A stretch of DNA of 64,000 nucleotides. Source: Alcaligenes faecalis. Lineage in GTDB: Bacteria; Pseudomonadota; Gammaproteobacteria; Burkholderiales; Burkholderiaceae_B. The notes under the pieces are model-generated. The model was not told the DNA's origin and did not search any database. It saw only the letters and a program-made list of their open reading frames with translations. The translations under genes were made by a program, and so were the position numbers. Shown here piece after piece: positions 50,166 through 59,415 of the stretch. Numbering within the stretch: the first letter of the stretch is position 1; each line of letters opens with the position of its first letter. The stretch covers positions 1,240,001 through 1,304,000 of the forward strand of contig NZ_CP031012.1 of assembly GCF_009497775.1 (NCBI RefSeq), in the 5' to 3' direction.

Positions 50166-51251
50166 TTTGCTGGTGCTTTCTTGGTCTTCCGCTTCCACAC
50201 GGGCGCTGACGGCCGAGGGGAACAGGTCCCAGCAGGCAATGAACATGGCGGCGATCAGCGGGCCAATCACAAAGCCATTCAGGCCGAAAATCGACAAACC
50301 GCCCAGGGTGGAAATCAGGATCACGTAGTCCGGGATCTTGGTGTCTTTACCCACCAGCAGGGGGCGCAGCAGGTTGTCTACCAGGCCAATCACCAAAATA
50401 CCGAAGGCAGTCAGGATGATGCCGGGGACGTAGTGCCCCGAGACAAAGAAGTAGATGGCAACCGGCGCCCAGATCAGCGAGGCTCCTACAGCTGGCAGCA
50501 AGGACAGCACGGCCATCAGCACACCCCAGAACAGGGCGCCTTGAATGTCCAGGAACCAGAACATGACCCCGCCCAGCGCACCTTGAGTCGCTGCCACAGC
50601 GATATTGCCTTTGACGGTGGCGCGTACCACGGTGGTGAACTTGCGGAACAGGTGGGTTTTCTGGTTCTCGCTCAGGGGGATCAATTGACGGTAGTGACGG
50701 CCCAGCTCCACGCCATCGCGCAGCAGGAAGAACAGCATGTACAGCATGATGCCCAGGCTGACCAGGAACTGGAAGGTGTTCTGGCCTACGTTCAGGGCTT
50801 GTTTGGTCAGGAACTGGCCGCCTTGAACAGCAAATTCAGAGAACTTCTCTTGCAGGGAGGCAAAGTCATGCAGGCCAAAACGAGCGGCAAAATCCGTCAC
50901 GCTAGGAGGCAGCGCATTCAGTATTTTTTGCAGGTAGGCACCAGGATTCAGTTGTCCGCTATTCATCAAATCGTACAGAGAGGCGATTTGTTGAACCAGG
51001 GAAATGGAAATCAGGATGACCGGAATAATCACGATCAGAATAATGACCAGCAAACTGATCAGGGCAGAGAGAGAGCGCCGGCCTTTGGTTTTAGCCAGCA
51101 GCTTGCGTTGCAAGGGGGCAAACAAAATAGCCAGAACGGCACCCCAGAATACGGCGCCATAAAAGGGAAGAAGTATCCAGACAAAGGCAGCGGATACAGC
51201 GGCCAGCAAAAGCAAAAAAGTATGGAATTGTAGATTTGGCCGGGTCGACAT
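50163..51251 (-). CDS. AI-2E-family transporter (PerM/YdiK type)
   Basis: A 362-residue membrane protein with seven or eight hydrophobic segments: WILLPFYGAVFWGAVLAILFAPLQRKL near the start and, towards the end, LSGHYVPGII-type and FGLNGFVIGPLIAAMFIACW segments characteristic of the family. Relatives export autoinducer-2 or act in ion/proton antiport; the substrate here is unknown. The gene is on its own, facing the MAPEG gene. Confidence 0.87.
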   Translation of the reverse strand: MSTRPNLQFHTFLLLLAAVSAAFVWILLPFYGAVFWGAVLAILFAPLQRKLLAKTKGRRSLSALISLLVIILIVIIPVILISISLVQQIASLYDLMNSGQLNPGAYLQKILNALPPSVTDFAARFGLHDFASLQEKFSEFAVQGGQFLTKQALNVGQNTFQFLVSLGIMLYMLFFLLRDGVELGRHYRQLIPLSENQKTHLFRKFTTVVRATVKGNIAVAATQGALGGVMFWFLDIQGALFWGVLMAVLSLLPAVGASLIWAPVAIYFFVSGHYVPGIILTAFGILVIGLVDNLLRPLLVGKDTKIPDYVILISTLGGLSIFGLNGFVIGPLIAAMFIACWDLFPSAVSARVEAEDQESTSK

Positions 51252-51421
51252 GGAATTTTTCCATTAGCGTGAATTTGAGCCGATTGTAAGGGGGAATCCT
51301 TACTATGGGCGTGAATCTTGGTATCTGTTTATTGAGTTTCTGTCAGCTTTAAAACACGCCTGTTTGACAGTTTCTTGTCATATGAGTTTTACGCCTCAAG
51401 TAGGGCGTAGGCCCCACCGTG

Positions 51422-52999
51422 TCAGGCTTTGGGCTCGCGAGCCATCTGCAAATAATGACTGGTGCGCCAGACGTGCTGGCTGCTGCGTTCGAACCAGCGG
51501 TGGGTGTCCGTGATGCGCAAGGTGCGCGAGACATCATCATGGCCTTGCGGCGCGGCCAGAAGCTGGCTGCGAACGGCGCTTAACAGCTCGGCCAGAGCCT
51601 GGGCTCTGGCTTGTACTTGCTCCAGCCAGTCTGCCGGGGCTTGCCCGTGCAGGCCTTGCTGCGCCAAGGTATTCAGCTCTGTGGCCAGAGTCTGGGCTTG
51701 CTGGTAACGACTGTCATGCAGGTCCGTGCTGGGCTGATGCTGCAATCGGCTGCGCAGGCGCTGCATGTGGTCAATGGTGTGCAGGAGCGCGCTGATACGG
51801 GCGGCAACCGCAGGATCATCGGCGGCGCTGGGGATGCGCAAGACAAATTCGTAGGCTTGATCCAGCACGGTCTCAATTTGCTGCAGGTCGGCCGCAGCGG
51901 TACTGGGGCGGCTCATGTTCAGGCTGTGCTGATACAGGTTCAGCAGGCGCTGAGCCAGTTCTTCCAACGTGCGCTGTGTGGTTTCCAGGGCCAGGGCTGG
52001 TACTTGCAGCAAGCTGTCGTCCAGATGGTGTTGGGGGCGGGCAGAGCGATCCGGCACCAGCCGTTGCACCCAGCGGGCAAACTGCTGGGTAAAGGGCAGG
52101 CACAAGGCCGCCCCCAGGCCAATGAACAGGCTGTGAAAGGCCGCCAGTCCTAATGCGCCGGGAGGAACGTTGATGTACGAGCCGGTGGCGTACATGGCTT
52201 TCAGGAACAAGGGCAGGATCAGCAGCCCCAATAAACCCGCAATGACGTTGAAGAGGATGTAGGCAATGGCTGTGCGTTTGGCGTAAATGGTGCCGCCGAT
52301 GGCAACCAGCACACCGGTCAGGGTGGTGCCTATGGATGCGCCTACGACAATGGCTGCAGCCTGATCAAAGCTGACGGCACCGGCATCCAATGCGGTCAGG
52401 GTCATGGCGATAGCGGCAGTCGAGGATTGCAGCACGGCGGTCAGGGCCAGGCCGGTCAGCATGATCAGCAAATGTGCGCCATAGCCACCTGTAGGCATGT
52501 GGGCCAGACTGAAATTGGCGGCCAGCCCCTGCATGCCTTCCTGCAGCATGCCCAGCCCCAGAAATAGTGTGCCAAAACCGGCCAGGGCGCGGCCCAGCTC
52601 CTTGTGTCGACCGGGGGCCAGCAGTTTGAGCAGGGCGCCCAAGCCAATCAAGGGCAGGGTGTAAAAGCCCAGATTCACTTTCAGCCCCAGGCCGGAGATG
52701 ATCCAGCCAGTAGCGGTATTGCCCAGACTGGCACCAATGACCACACCGATGGCTTGTGTAAAGGAAATCAGGCCTGCACTGACAAAACCAATCAGCGTGA
52801 CGGTAGTGGCGGTAGAGGATTGGGCCAGGGCGGTAATCAGTGCGCCGGATGCAAAGGCCTTGATGGGTCTGCCGGTAAACGCCAGCAGGATCTGCTTGAG
52901 AGAGCCACCCGCAAAAGCCACCAGCCCTTCGGATAGCAGCATCATGCCAATCAGGAAAAGGCCAAGCCCCCCTAAAAAGGGGAAAAGAGTATCAAGCAT
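51422..52999 (-). CDS. Na/Pi cotransporter family protein with PhoU-like C-terminus
   Basis: A 525-residue protein. Two Na/Pi-cotransporter repeats carry the signature QSSTA twice (ALAQSSTATTVTLIGFV and VLQSSTAAIAMTLTAL), with GASLGNTATGW and GASIGTTLTG. A cytoplasmic helical region (about 330-525) resembles PhoU. The family (NptA/YjbB) moves phosphate with sodium or exports it. Together with the separate phoU at 6.4 kb, this gives the genome at least two PhoU-like modules within 50 kb. The gene is monocistronic. Confidence 0.9.
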   Translation of the reverse strand: MLDTLFPFLGGLGLFLIGMMLLSEGLVAFAGGSLKQILLAFTGRPIKAFASGALITALAQSSTATTVTLIGFVSAGLISFTQAIGVVIGASLGNTATGWIISGLGLKVNLGFYTLPLIGLGALLKLLAPGRHKELGRALAGFGTLFLGLGMLQEGMQGLAANFSLAHMPTGGYGAHLLIMLTGLALTAVLQSSTAAIAMTLTALDAGAVSFDQAAAIVVGASIGTTLTGVLVAIGGTIYAKRTAIAYILFNVIAGLLGLLILPLFLKAMYATGSYINVPPGALGLAAFHSLFIGLGAALCLPFTQQFARWVQRLVPDRSARPQHHLDDSLLQVPALALETTQRTLEELAQRLLNLYQHSLNMSRPSTAAADLQQIETVLDQAYEFVLRIPSAADDPAVAARISALLHTIDHMQRLRSRLQHQPSTDLHDSRYQQAQTLATELNTLAQQGLHGQAPADWLEQVQARAQALAELLSAVRSQLLAAPQGHDDVSRTLRITDTHRWFERSSQHVWRTSHYLQMAREPKA

Positions 53000-53216
53000 A
53001 TAAGAGTGCGAGCAGCGAAATAATCGGCAGGTCCCGGCGAGAAAAGCCGAGATGGAAAGTAGGATGGTGCATTATCGCCAGATACGCAGCCTATGGAGTG
53101 AAATACTTGAATGTTGCAAACAGGGCGTTTATGGAAGCGTATGTTGCAAACGCAGCGGCCATTCTTTTTTTTGTGTATAAGAGCGCTTGGATTTCTATCG
53201 CAAAAGGGAGGGTAAT

Positions 53217-53663
53217 GTGGATTTTCGTAAAAGCGTGAAGCTGGCCGCAGGGGCCATGCTGCTGGGCGGCATGATGGCTGGCCAGGCACAGGCGGTGCAA
53301 ATGTGGCATTCCGATACGGTCTTTGCGAATCAGGGAATGTGCGCTGCGAACTTTACCTTTGATTCCCAAATGGAGCCGGTTCAGGAACTGAAGGTCCATA
53401 TTCAGGTACTGAGCAAGAAAAACAATAAGCTGGTGGCTGAGGATGTGATCGAGGTGGATGATTTTGGCAGTTCCAGTGCTGATCGCTATGCCACGGGTTA
53501 TTGGCATGACGAAATCGCTTGCGATCAGAATTTGCGAGTGGTGGTGACGGGAGCGACAGCGGTGATGAATGGCGAGCGTGTTGATTTGCTGGCCAAGGAC
53601 CTGCTGGATGTGCAGAATTTTGTTCCGTATGAGATCAGCATCACGCCTGCAGGAGCAAAGTAG
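53217..53663 (+). CDS. Small secreted protein, possibly IrmA-like
   Basis: A 148-residue protein with a signal peptide (VKLAAGAMLLGGMMAGQAQA, cleaved near residue 25). The mature part begins VQMWHSDTVFANQGMCAANFTFDS and contains FGSSSADRYATGYWHDEIACDQ, with two cysteines likely to form one disulfide. This looks like the IrmA family (a small fibronectin-III-like secreted protein of pathogenic E. coli), but that is from memory and weak. GTG 53217 lies behind GGGAGGG; an earlier in-frame ATG at 53187 has no ribosome site and would bury the signal peptide. Confidence 0.6.
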   Translation: MDFRKSVKLAAGAMLLGGMMAGQAQAVQMWHSDTVFANQGMCAANFTFDSQMEPVQELKVHIQVLSKKNNKLVAEDVIEVDDFGSSSADRYATGYWHDEIACDQNLRVVVTGATAVMNGERVDLLAKDLLDVQNFVPYEISITPAGAK

Positions 53664-53688
53664 ACGATCCTGGATAGGGGTTGCCTGC

Positions 53689-53720
53689 AAAGCCTCTTGA
53701 GCAATCAAGAGGCTTTTTTC
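53689..53720 (+). terminator. Terminator after the small secreted protein gene
   Basis: AAGCCTCTTGA pairs with TCAAGAGGCTT around GCAA, followed by a T-run. Confidence 0.9.
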
Positions 53721-53736
53721 ATGGCGCCAGACGTAG

Positions 53737-53768
53737 AAAAGCCCAGCTACTTGCGTAGCTGGGCTTTT
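53737..53768 (-). terminator. Terminator of the first tRNA-Asn gene
   Basis: AAAAGCCCAGCTAC (53737-53750) and GTAGCTGGGCTTTT (53755-53768) form a 14-bp perfect stem with a four-base loop, immediately downstream of the leftward tRNA. Confidence 0.85.
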
Positions 53769-53775
53769 GTATTTT

Positions 53776-53851
53776 TGGCTCCCCGACCAGGGCTCGAACC
53801 TGGGACCTGCGGATTAACAGTCCGTCGCTCTACCGACTGAGCTATCGGGGA
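53776..53851 (-). tRNA. tRNA-Asn (GTT), copy 1
   Basis: 76 nt with encoded CCA. Acceptor TCCCCGA pairs with TCGGGGA; anticodon loop CTGTTAA gives GTT (Asn). It is identical over its full length to the copy at 55802-55877 and flanks the porin gene. Confidence 0.96.
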
Positions 53852-54397
53852 CCAGCAAAGAAAATAATTATAGGGTAAAGCTATCGAGATTGTAAAGAGG
53901 TATTTTATGAGAAATGTATTTTCACATACGCAAAACTGGATGCGGCCTTGGCAATAGGCGTAAATCCTGATTTTTTCGTTGGGAACATACCGTCTGGTCA
54001 ATAAGGTCCATGTGCCTTGTTTGTAGCAAATGGTTGCAAGCCTTTTGTTTATTGGCTTTGCGCCCATTTAGCCCGTTTTTTGCTGAATTCTCTGTAGGTG
54101 AAAAACTAGGGAAAATGCGTATGAAACCCAGCAAACACGCCGTATCCGGTTTATTGACATCAATATTGTTTATGTCTGAAATATAAATGCTTGCAGTATA
54201 TGTGTCTCAACTATCAAGCCCCTTTCATCCCTGTTTCAGGGCTGATCGGTTGAGCAGTTTTGCTTCAAGAAATAGGAGGGAGTGCAGGGGTTTGGCGTCG
54301 GGAAATCAGCTTTTCAGGCGGTGGGGCCCAGCACTTGATCAAGAGCCGGACAACGATAAGAAATCCGGCATTCAGACGTTTACAGAGAACAGAGAAC
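53852..54397. other. Long upstream region of the porin gene
   Basis: About 545 bases, AT-rich on the left. It contains a plausible promoter at 54154-54182 and then a leader of roughly 200 bases before the porin start. No small gene or known riboregulator was recognised, but the leader length is notable for a porin. Confidence 0.5.
54154..54182 (+). promoter_or_regulatory. Candidate porin promoter
   Basis: A perfect TTGACA (54154-54159), a 17-base spacer and TGAAAT (54177-54182). The -10 is weak, though it lies in an AT-rich run. Confidence 0.4.
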
Positions 54398-55540
54398 ATG
54401 AAAAAAACTATCTTGGCAGCCTTGTTGATGCCTGTATTGGCGGTTCCCGCATACGCTGCATCGAACGTGACTTTGTACGGCGTGGTTGATACCGGCCTGG
54501 GCTACGAGCAGTGGAAAGGGAGTGACCTGAAAGGCGGCGCAGAAAAACAAAGCCGTTTTGGTCTGTACGATCAGGGTTGGATGGGTAACCGCTGGGGCCT
54601 GATGGGCAGCGAAGATCTGGGCGGCGGTCTGAAAGCCAACTTCATGCTGGAAAGCGGCTTTGATCTGAGCGATGGCAATATGCGCCAGAATCGCTTGTTT
54701 GGTCGTCAAGCCACCTTGGGCCTGAGTGGCGATTCCTGGGGCCGTGTGGATCTGGGCCGTCAAACCACCGTGACTTCCATGTATGTCGCCGGTGTAGCCA
54801 GCCCCTTTGGCGGTAACGGCTATCAGTACGGCGTGGGTGCTGCATTTGATGCAGCCAATACGGTTCGTTACGACAATATGGTCGCCTACCAGACTCCCGA
54901 ATTCTCCGGCTTCCAGTTCGGTGCGGGCTACTCCTTCAACACCAATGGCACCCAAAAGTGGGATCGCAGCGGTTTGACTGGCAATGCCATCAATAGCGAT
55001 GACGCTAACGTGAAAGCCTTCAGCGTTGCCATGCGCTATACCGATGGTCCTTTGAAAGCAGCCTTGAGCTTTGATCAGGCCCGTTATGGTTCGGCTCGTG
55101 AGCAAGGCGGCAACCTGGTTGCAGCTGAAAGCGGCAATGTCAGTGCCTGGAGCCTGGCAGCCAGCTACAAATTCAGCTTTGCCACCGTGCACGCTGCCTT
55201 TGGTCAAAGCCGCAATGGTTATATCGGCGGCTCCCTGCAAACCGAACAGTTTGGCCCTGGCATGCACAAAGACCTGAAGGTCAACTCTTACGCCCTGGGC
55301 GTGACGGTTCCTACCGGCAAGGCTGGCTCGGTTCTGGCTTCCTGGACCATGGCTGACCCACGTTCCACTCCACGCAGCACCGATGATGCCAAGACCCAGC
55401 ACGTATTTAGCGCTGGCTACCTGCACAACCTGTCCAAGCGCACCAATCTGTACGCGATTGGCTCCTACGCTCGCAACATCGGCTACTACAGCGATCTGAA
55501 GAGCACGGTTGCCACGGTCGGTATCACGCACCGTTTCTGA
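54398..55540 (+). CDS. Outer-membrane porin (Gram-negative trimeric type)
   Basis: A 380-residue porin. The signal peptide is KKTILAALLMPVLAVPAYA, followed by the betaproteobacterial porin beginning SNVTLYGVVDTGLGYEQW. The strand-loop pattern includes SRFGLYDQGWMGNRWGLMGSEDLGGGLKA, RQATLGLSGDSWGRVDLGRQ and a C-terminal GITHRF ending in phenylalanine, the BAM targeting signal. The frame opens back to 54260, but the ATG at 54398 starts the signal peptide. A strong terminator follows, and two identical tRNA-Asn genes flank it. Confidence 0.92.
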   Translation: MKKTILAALLMPVLAVPAYAASNVTLYGVVDTGLGYEQWKGSDLKGGAEKQSRFGLYDQGWMGNRWGLMGSEDLGGGLKANFMLESGFDLSDGNMRQNRLFGRQATLGLSGDSWGRVDLGRQTTVTSMYVAGVASPFGGNGYQYGVGAAFDAANTVRYDNMVAYQTPEFSGFQFGAGYSFNTNGTQKWDRSGLTGNAINSDDANVKAFSVAMRYTDGPLKAALSFDQARYGSAREQGGNLVAAESGNVSAWSLAASYKFSFATVHAAFGQSRNGYIGGSLQTEQFGPGMHKDLKVNSYALGVTVPTGKAGSVLASWTMADPRSTPRSTDDAKTQHVFSAGYLHNLSKRTNLYAIGSYARNIGYYSDLKSTVATVGITHRF

Positions 55541-55634
55541 TCTTTCTGACTGATTCTGCCAGTTCCGGGTCGACGTAGTGCGTTAGCAGCGGCGGCATCG
55601 TCCCGGACAGGGGCTAGGTCAGGGGAAAAGAGCC

Positions 55635-55677
55635 ACAGCGGGGCTGCATCAACATGCAGTCCCGCTGTCTTTTTTAG
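55635..55677 (+). terminator. Terminator after the porin gene
   Basis: ACAGCGGGGCTGCAT (55635-55649) pairs with ATGCAGTCCCGCTGT, apart from one G.T pair, around CAAC. CTTTTTT follows. Confidence 0.9.
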
Positions 55678-55749
55678 GCTGAGGGATTTTGTTTGTCCAA
55701 ATGTTAATGGCGCCGTTTCTTCGTGATGGGATAGACGCGTTTTGCAGGG

Positions 55750-55789
55750 ACAAAAAAATCAGCCCAAAGCAAATGCTATGGGCTGATTT
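55750..55789 (-). terminator. Terminator of the second tRNA-Asn gene
   Basis: AAATCAGCCCA (55756-55766) and TGGGCTGATTT (55779-55789) form an 11-bp stem; the flanking A-run reads as a T-tract on the minus strand. Confidence 0.85.
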
Positions 55790-55801
55790 CGATGGTTTTC
55801 T

Positions 55802-55877
55802 TGGCTCCCCGACCAGGGCTCGAACCTGGGACCTGCGGATTAACAGTCCGTCGCTCTACCGACTGAGCTATCGGGGA
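55802..55877 (-). tRNA. tRNA-Asn (GTT), copy 2
   Basis: Identical to copy 1 at 53776-53851, in the same orientation about 2.03 kb away, with encoded CCA and anticodon GTT. The two form a direct repeat around the porin gene. Confidence 0.96.
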
Positions 55878-56209
55878 CCAGAGAAAAAGAATATAGCATG
55901 TATTTTGAAGAATGTGCAAGTTTTCATAGAGGGAAAGCACAAAAGTTTTGGCCTGTGGGCGCTGTTTTCGGGGGCGGGCAGGCTAAGTCCTTGTCTTTGT
56001 TGAAGTAGTCGGCTTGCTGGCGTTTCTTGCGCGGTGCTTTGTTTTTTCTGTGCCTTGACGCTTTGTGCCGCCATTGGCTGCAACGCTGGCAGGGTCAACG
56101 TGGCCGCTGTCAGAAGCAAAGAGTAGAATCGACGACTTGTTGACTCTTTTTCCGCCGGGGCCAGCAGCTATTGTGCTGACAGCGTCGCCCTGCAAAGTGA
56201 TGAATTCCC
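55878..56209. other. Intergenic region upstream of the EamA gene
   Basis: About 330 bases. A leftward open frame (56119-55868) reads like a short signal-peptide-containing protein but has no ATG/GTG start or ribosome site and runs into the tRNA gene. No clear promoter seen. Confidence 0.4.
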
Positions 56210-57130
56210 ATGCAAGCTAGTCAAAGCCCCAGTGCGCAGCGCAGTTCCTTTTTAATTGGACTGGCCTTGTCGGGGGGCGGCTCCATTCTTTTCTCCGCCA
56301 AAGCGGTGGTTGCCAAGCTGACCTACCAATACGATGTCAATGCCTTGACCGTTATTGGCTTCCGAATGCTCTTGTCCCTGCCTTTCTTTCTGGCCATTGC
56401 TCTATGGCAGGTCAGGAAAGTACGCCAGGGCAAGCTGGCTGCACTGACAGGACGTCAGAAGCTGGAGCTGGTGGTGCTGGGCTTTCTGGGCTATTACCTG
56501 GCCAGCTTGCTGGACTTTATCGGGCTTGAATATATTTCGGCCGGGCTGGAACGGCTGATTCTGTTCCTGTCGCCTACCTTTGTGCTGATACTTTCCGCTG
56601 TCTTCCTGAAACGACGGATTCTGCCCAAGCAATGGCTGGCCTTGGCGCTGGCCTATCTTGGGGTAGGGCTGGTCTTTGTGCAGGACTTGAGCCTGACCGG
56701 CGATGATGTGCTGCTGGGCGCGTTCTGTGTGCTGGGTTCAGCCATTTCCTATGCTGTTTACTTGATTGGCTCGGGCGAGCTGCTCAAGGCAATTGGCTCT
56801 ACACGGCTGGTGGCTTATGCCATGTCGTTCTCGGCGGTCTACACCCTGATTCACTTTTTCGCCGTGCTGGGTTGGCAGGGGCTGGTGCAGCCTGCGCCGG
56901 TCTATGGCTTGTCCATGATTCACGCCGTCTGTAATACGGTTTTGCCGACCTTTATGACCATGTGGGCGGTGGAGCGTGTGGGTGCGCCCATGAGTGCGCA
57001 AATGGGCTTGATTGGTCCGGTCTCGGTCCTGTTTCTGGCGAACTGGTTTCTGCATGAACCGATTACGCTCATGCAATTGCTGGGTACAGCCTTTGTACTT
57101 AGCGGCGCGATGGTCTTGAGCCGCCGCTAA
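56210..57130 (+). CDS. EamA/DMT-family transporter
   Basis: A 306-residue membrane protein with ten hydrophobic helices in two EamA repeats. The first helix region is SGGGSILFSAKAVVAKL; the second repeat has LLGAFCVLGSAISYAVYLIGS and ends LLGTAFVLSGAMVLSRR. Members export amino acids or metabolites. No substrate clue comes from neighbours. It converges with the patatin gene 18 bp away. Confidence 0.87.
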   Translation: MQASQSPSAQRSSFLIGLALSGGGSILFSAKAVVAKLTYQYDVNALTVIGFRMLLSLPFFLAIALWQVRKVRQGKLAALTGRQKLELVVLGFLGYYLASLLDFIGLEYISAGLERLILFLSPTFVLILSAVFLKRRILPKQWLALALAYLGVGLVFVQDLSLTGDDVLLGAFCVLGSAISYAVYLIGSGELLKAIGSTRLVAYAMSFSAVYTLIHFFAVLGWQGLVQPAPVYGLSMIHAVCNTVLPTFMTMWAVERVGAPMSAQMGLIGPVSVLFLANWFLHEPITLMQLLGTAFVLSGAMVLSRR

Positions 57131-57148
57131 GTTCCCGCGCAGGCTGGC

Positions 57149-58372
57149 TTACTTGCCGTTGTTGGCCAGCCGTTTTTCGATTTCGTCGCGGTGCACGTCG
57201 TAGGTGGTGAAGCCGGCCAGGTTCTCCGGCATGTTCAGCTTGTCCCGATGGATCAGTGTCTGGCGAATATCATCCAGACCACTGCGCCAGTGCTCGCGCA
57301 TGGTCATGCGGCCAAACTGATAGTCCTTGTAGTGCTGCTCGTAGGGCTGGTTGCGGTAAATCAGGTGCACCACGTTGTAGCGCTTGTTGCTGGCCAGTTC
57401 TTCGGCCAGACGGCAAGGCAGCAGGTCTTTGCGTTGATCTTCGGGGATCAGGGCAAGCAGCTCCGACAGGATATGGCGCATGTACTGCGAATGACGCATG
57501 TCCTCGGTCACCATACGGGTACGGCTGGAGTAGCGGATCTCGTTCAGGCGGTCGCTGACTTCACCCATATTGTTGGGCACCGGGCCACGCGCACTCCACA
57601 AATCCACTTGAAAGACCAGGGTGTCCCGGCGGGGGGACTGGTCCAGCACATAAGACAGTGGCGTATTGGAAACCAGACCACCGTCCCAGTAATACTGACC
57701 ATCAATTTCCACAGGCGCAAAAGCCGGGGGCAGGGCGCCTGATGCCATGAAGTGCTCGGCGCGCAAGGTGGTGCGATGGTTGTCAAAGTAAACAAAGTTG
57801 CCCGTGCCTACGTTGACCGCGCCTACCGAGATGCGCTGACGCTTGTCGTTGATGCGATCAAAGTCACATAGGCGCTCCAGCGTGTCTTTCAGGGCGCTGG
57901 TGTCGTAATAGCTGGCCCCTTCAGGCACGCCCGGTGTGGCTTGCATCGGAGGGGGGAAGCGGGGGCGGAAAAAGCCGCGCTGTCCCAGGACCAGCGCATT
58001 GCTGGCATTGAAGGCGCTGATGGCCTCACGCATCACATCGTTGATACCAAAGAGTGCACGCTCCAGGCAGGCCGGGCCGGACCAGCCGTAGTAGGGCTCG
58101 CAAATGGTGTTCCAGAATTCCCGCAGGCGCTCTACCTGCCGCTCGGGGGGATTGCCCGCAATAATCGCGGTGTTCAAGGCCCCGATCGAGATCCCGGACA
58201 AACAATCAGGTTCGATTCCTGCTTCCAGCAAACCTTCATACACACCGGCTTGATAGGCTCCCAAAGCGCCGCCACCTTGCAATACCAGGGCTACGGTTTC
58301 GTAGGGTGGCAAATAAGAGGGGCGGGCAAAAGCGGGGACATCTTGCGCTTGTGGCGTAGGAACAGTGTTCAT
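57149..58372 (-). CDS. Patatin-like phospholipase
   Basis: A 407-residue predicted lipid acyl hydrolase. The catalytic serine is S62 in GISIG (within CLSGISIGALNTA), with the oxyanion loop QGGGALGAYQAG (32-43). The catalytic aspartate is in YYWDGGLVSNTPL (DGG), so the Ser-Asp dyad is complete. A C-terminal DUF3734-type extension follows. No signal peptide is seen. The substrate is not predictable beyond a membrane lipid. Confidence 0.88.
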   Translation of the reverse strand: MNTVPTPQAQDVPAFARPSYLPPYETVALVLQGGGALGAYQAGVYEGLLEAGIEPDCLSGISIGALNTAIIAGNPPERQVERLREFWNTICEPYYGWSGPACLERALFGINDVMREAISAFNASNALVLGQRGFFRPRFPPPMQATPGVPEGASYYDTSALKDTLERLCDFDRINDKRQRISVGAVNVGTGNFVYFDNHRTTLRAEHFMASGALPPAFAPVEIDGQYYWDGGLVSNTPLSYVLDQSPRRDTLVFQVDLWSARGPVPNNMGEVSDRLNEIRYSSRTRMVTEDMRHSQYMRHILSELLALIPEDQRKDLLPCRLAEELASNKRYNVVHLIYRNQPYEQHYKDYQFGRMTMREHWRSGLDDIRQTLIHRDKLNMPENLAGFTTYDVHRDEIEKRLANNGK

Positions 58373-58494
58373 GGCATCACTCGGTTCAAGAGGTGGGCAG
58401 GAGAGCGGGACTTATGATCCCTTCTGGTTGTGCTGCACTGCAGCAAGAATAACATTGCTGCGGGTGTCAACCATCATCAGAATGCAAACTTGCG

Positions 58495-59400
58495 TCAATT
58501 TTCAGATGCGGATGAACCGGACTCCGGGTTGTGCAAATGTTCCGCAAAGGCGCTTAACACCTGGCTGCGGTAGCGTTCCTTGTGCAGGACCAGAGACAGG
58601 CGACGCTTCAAATCCAGAAAGGGAGTATCCAGGATGCGTAGTCGCTGATTGGCAACAGCATCCAGGGTGGCCGCTTGTGGCAGGCAGGCCAGGCCCAGCC
58701 CGGCGATGACGGCCTGCTTGATGGCTTCCACCTGACCCAGCTCCATCAGCACGTGCCCACCGGGCAGCACATTCAAGGCTTGTTCGGTCAGCGCTCGGGA
58801 GGCCGAGCCACGCTCGCGCATGATCCAGCTCATGCCCGCAAAGTCCTGTTTTTCCAGGGTGGCCTTGGTAGCCAGCGGGTGATCGGGGGCGGCGCAGACG
58901 ACCAGCGCATCTTCACGCCAGATCCAGGTTTCCAGTTGCGGATGGTTGACCGGGCCTTCCACGCAGGCAATGTCGCAGCCGTGTTCCAGCAACTGATTGA
59001 TGATGTTGGCTGTGTTGTCTACCGACACATGCAGGGACACGCGTGGGTGCTGGCGTACAAACTGCCCCACCAGATCCCCGATCAGATAGTTGCCCACGGT
59101 ATTGCTGGCCCCGATGCGGATCTCGCCGCGCAGTTCGCTTTCTTCCTGCTGGCTTTGCATCTCCCGCAGGCGCTCCAGAATTTCGCGGGCGTGCGGCAGC
59201 AATTGCTTGCCACGGCTGGTCAGCTGCATGCGCCCTGGCGTGCGTTCAAACAGGGGGCAATCCAGCTGCTTTTCCAGTTCGGCCAAGGCCATGCTGGCGG
59301 CGGGTTGGGACAAGTGAATCTCGGCTGCGCAAGCGCGCACGGTGCCCAAAGTGGCAATGCCGACAAACACTTCCAGTTGTCTGATGCTGATCGCATTCAT
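58495..59400 (-). CDS. LysR-family transcriptional regulator (CysL/YeiE-like)
   Basis: A 301-residue LysR regulator. N-terminal winged helix: IRQLEVFVGIATLGTVRACAAEIHLSQPAASMALAELEKQLDCPLFERT. The C-terminal co-inducer domain begins near residue 90. It is divergent from a yeiH gene, the standard arrangement of YeiE/CysL-type regulators linked to sulfite or cysteine metabolism. A dyad in the 100-bp spacer is its likely binding site. (Longer motif given by position: residues 4-52.). Confidence 0.88.
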   Translation of the reverse strand: MNAISIRQLEVFVGIATLGTVRACAAEIHLSQPAASMALAELEKQLDCPLFERTPGRMQLTSRGKQLLPHAREILERLREMQSQQEESELRGEIRIGASNTVGNYLIGDLVGQFVRQHPRVSLHVSVDNTANIINQLLEHGCDIACVEGPVNHPQLETWIWREDALVVCAAPDHPLATKATLEKQDFAGMSWIMRERGSASRALTEQALNVLPGGHVLMELGQVEAIKQAVIAGLGLACLPQAATLDAVANQRLRILDTPFLDLKRRLSLVLHKERYRSQVLSAFAEHLHNPESGSSASEN

Positions 59401-59415
59401 GATAAATAAAATTGA

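Noticed and set aside
53776..55877. Possible genomic island between tRNA-Asn copies
   Set aside because: Full-length identical tRNAs flank only a porin. No integrase, phage genes or partial tRNA attachment site is present.
55868..56119. 83-codon minus-strand frame with a signal-peptide-like start
   Set aside because: Only a TTG start without ribosome site, and the frame runs into tRNA-Asn; not supported as a gene.
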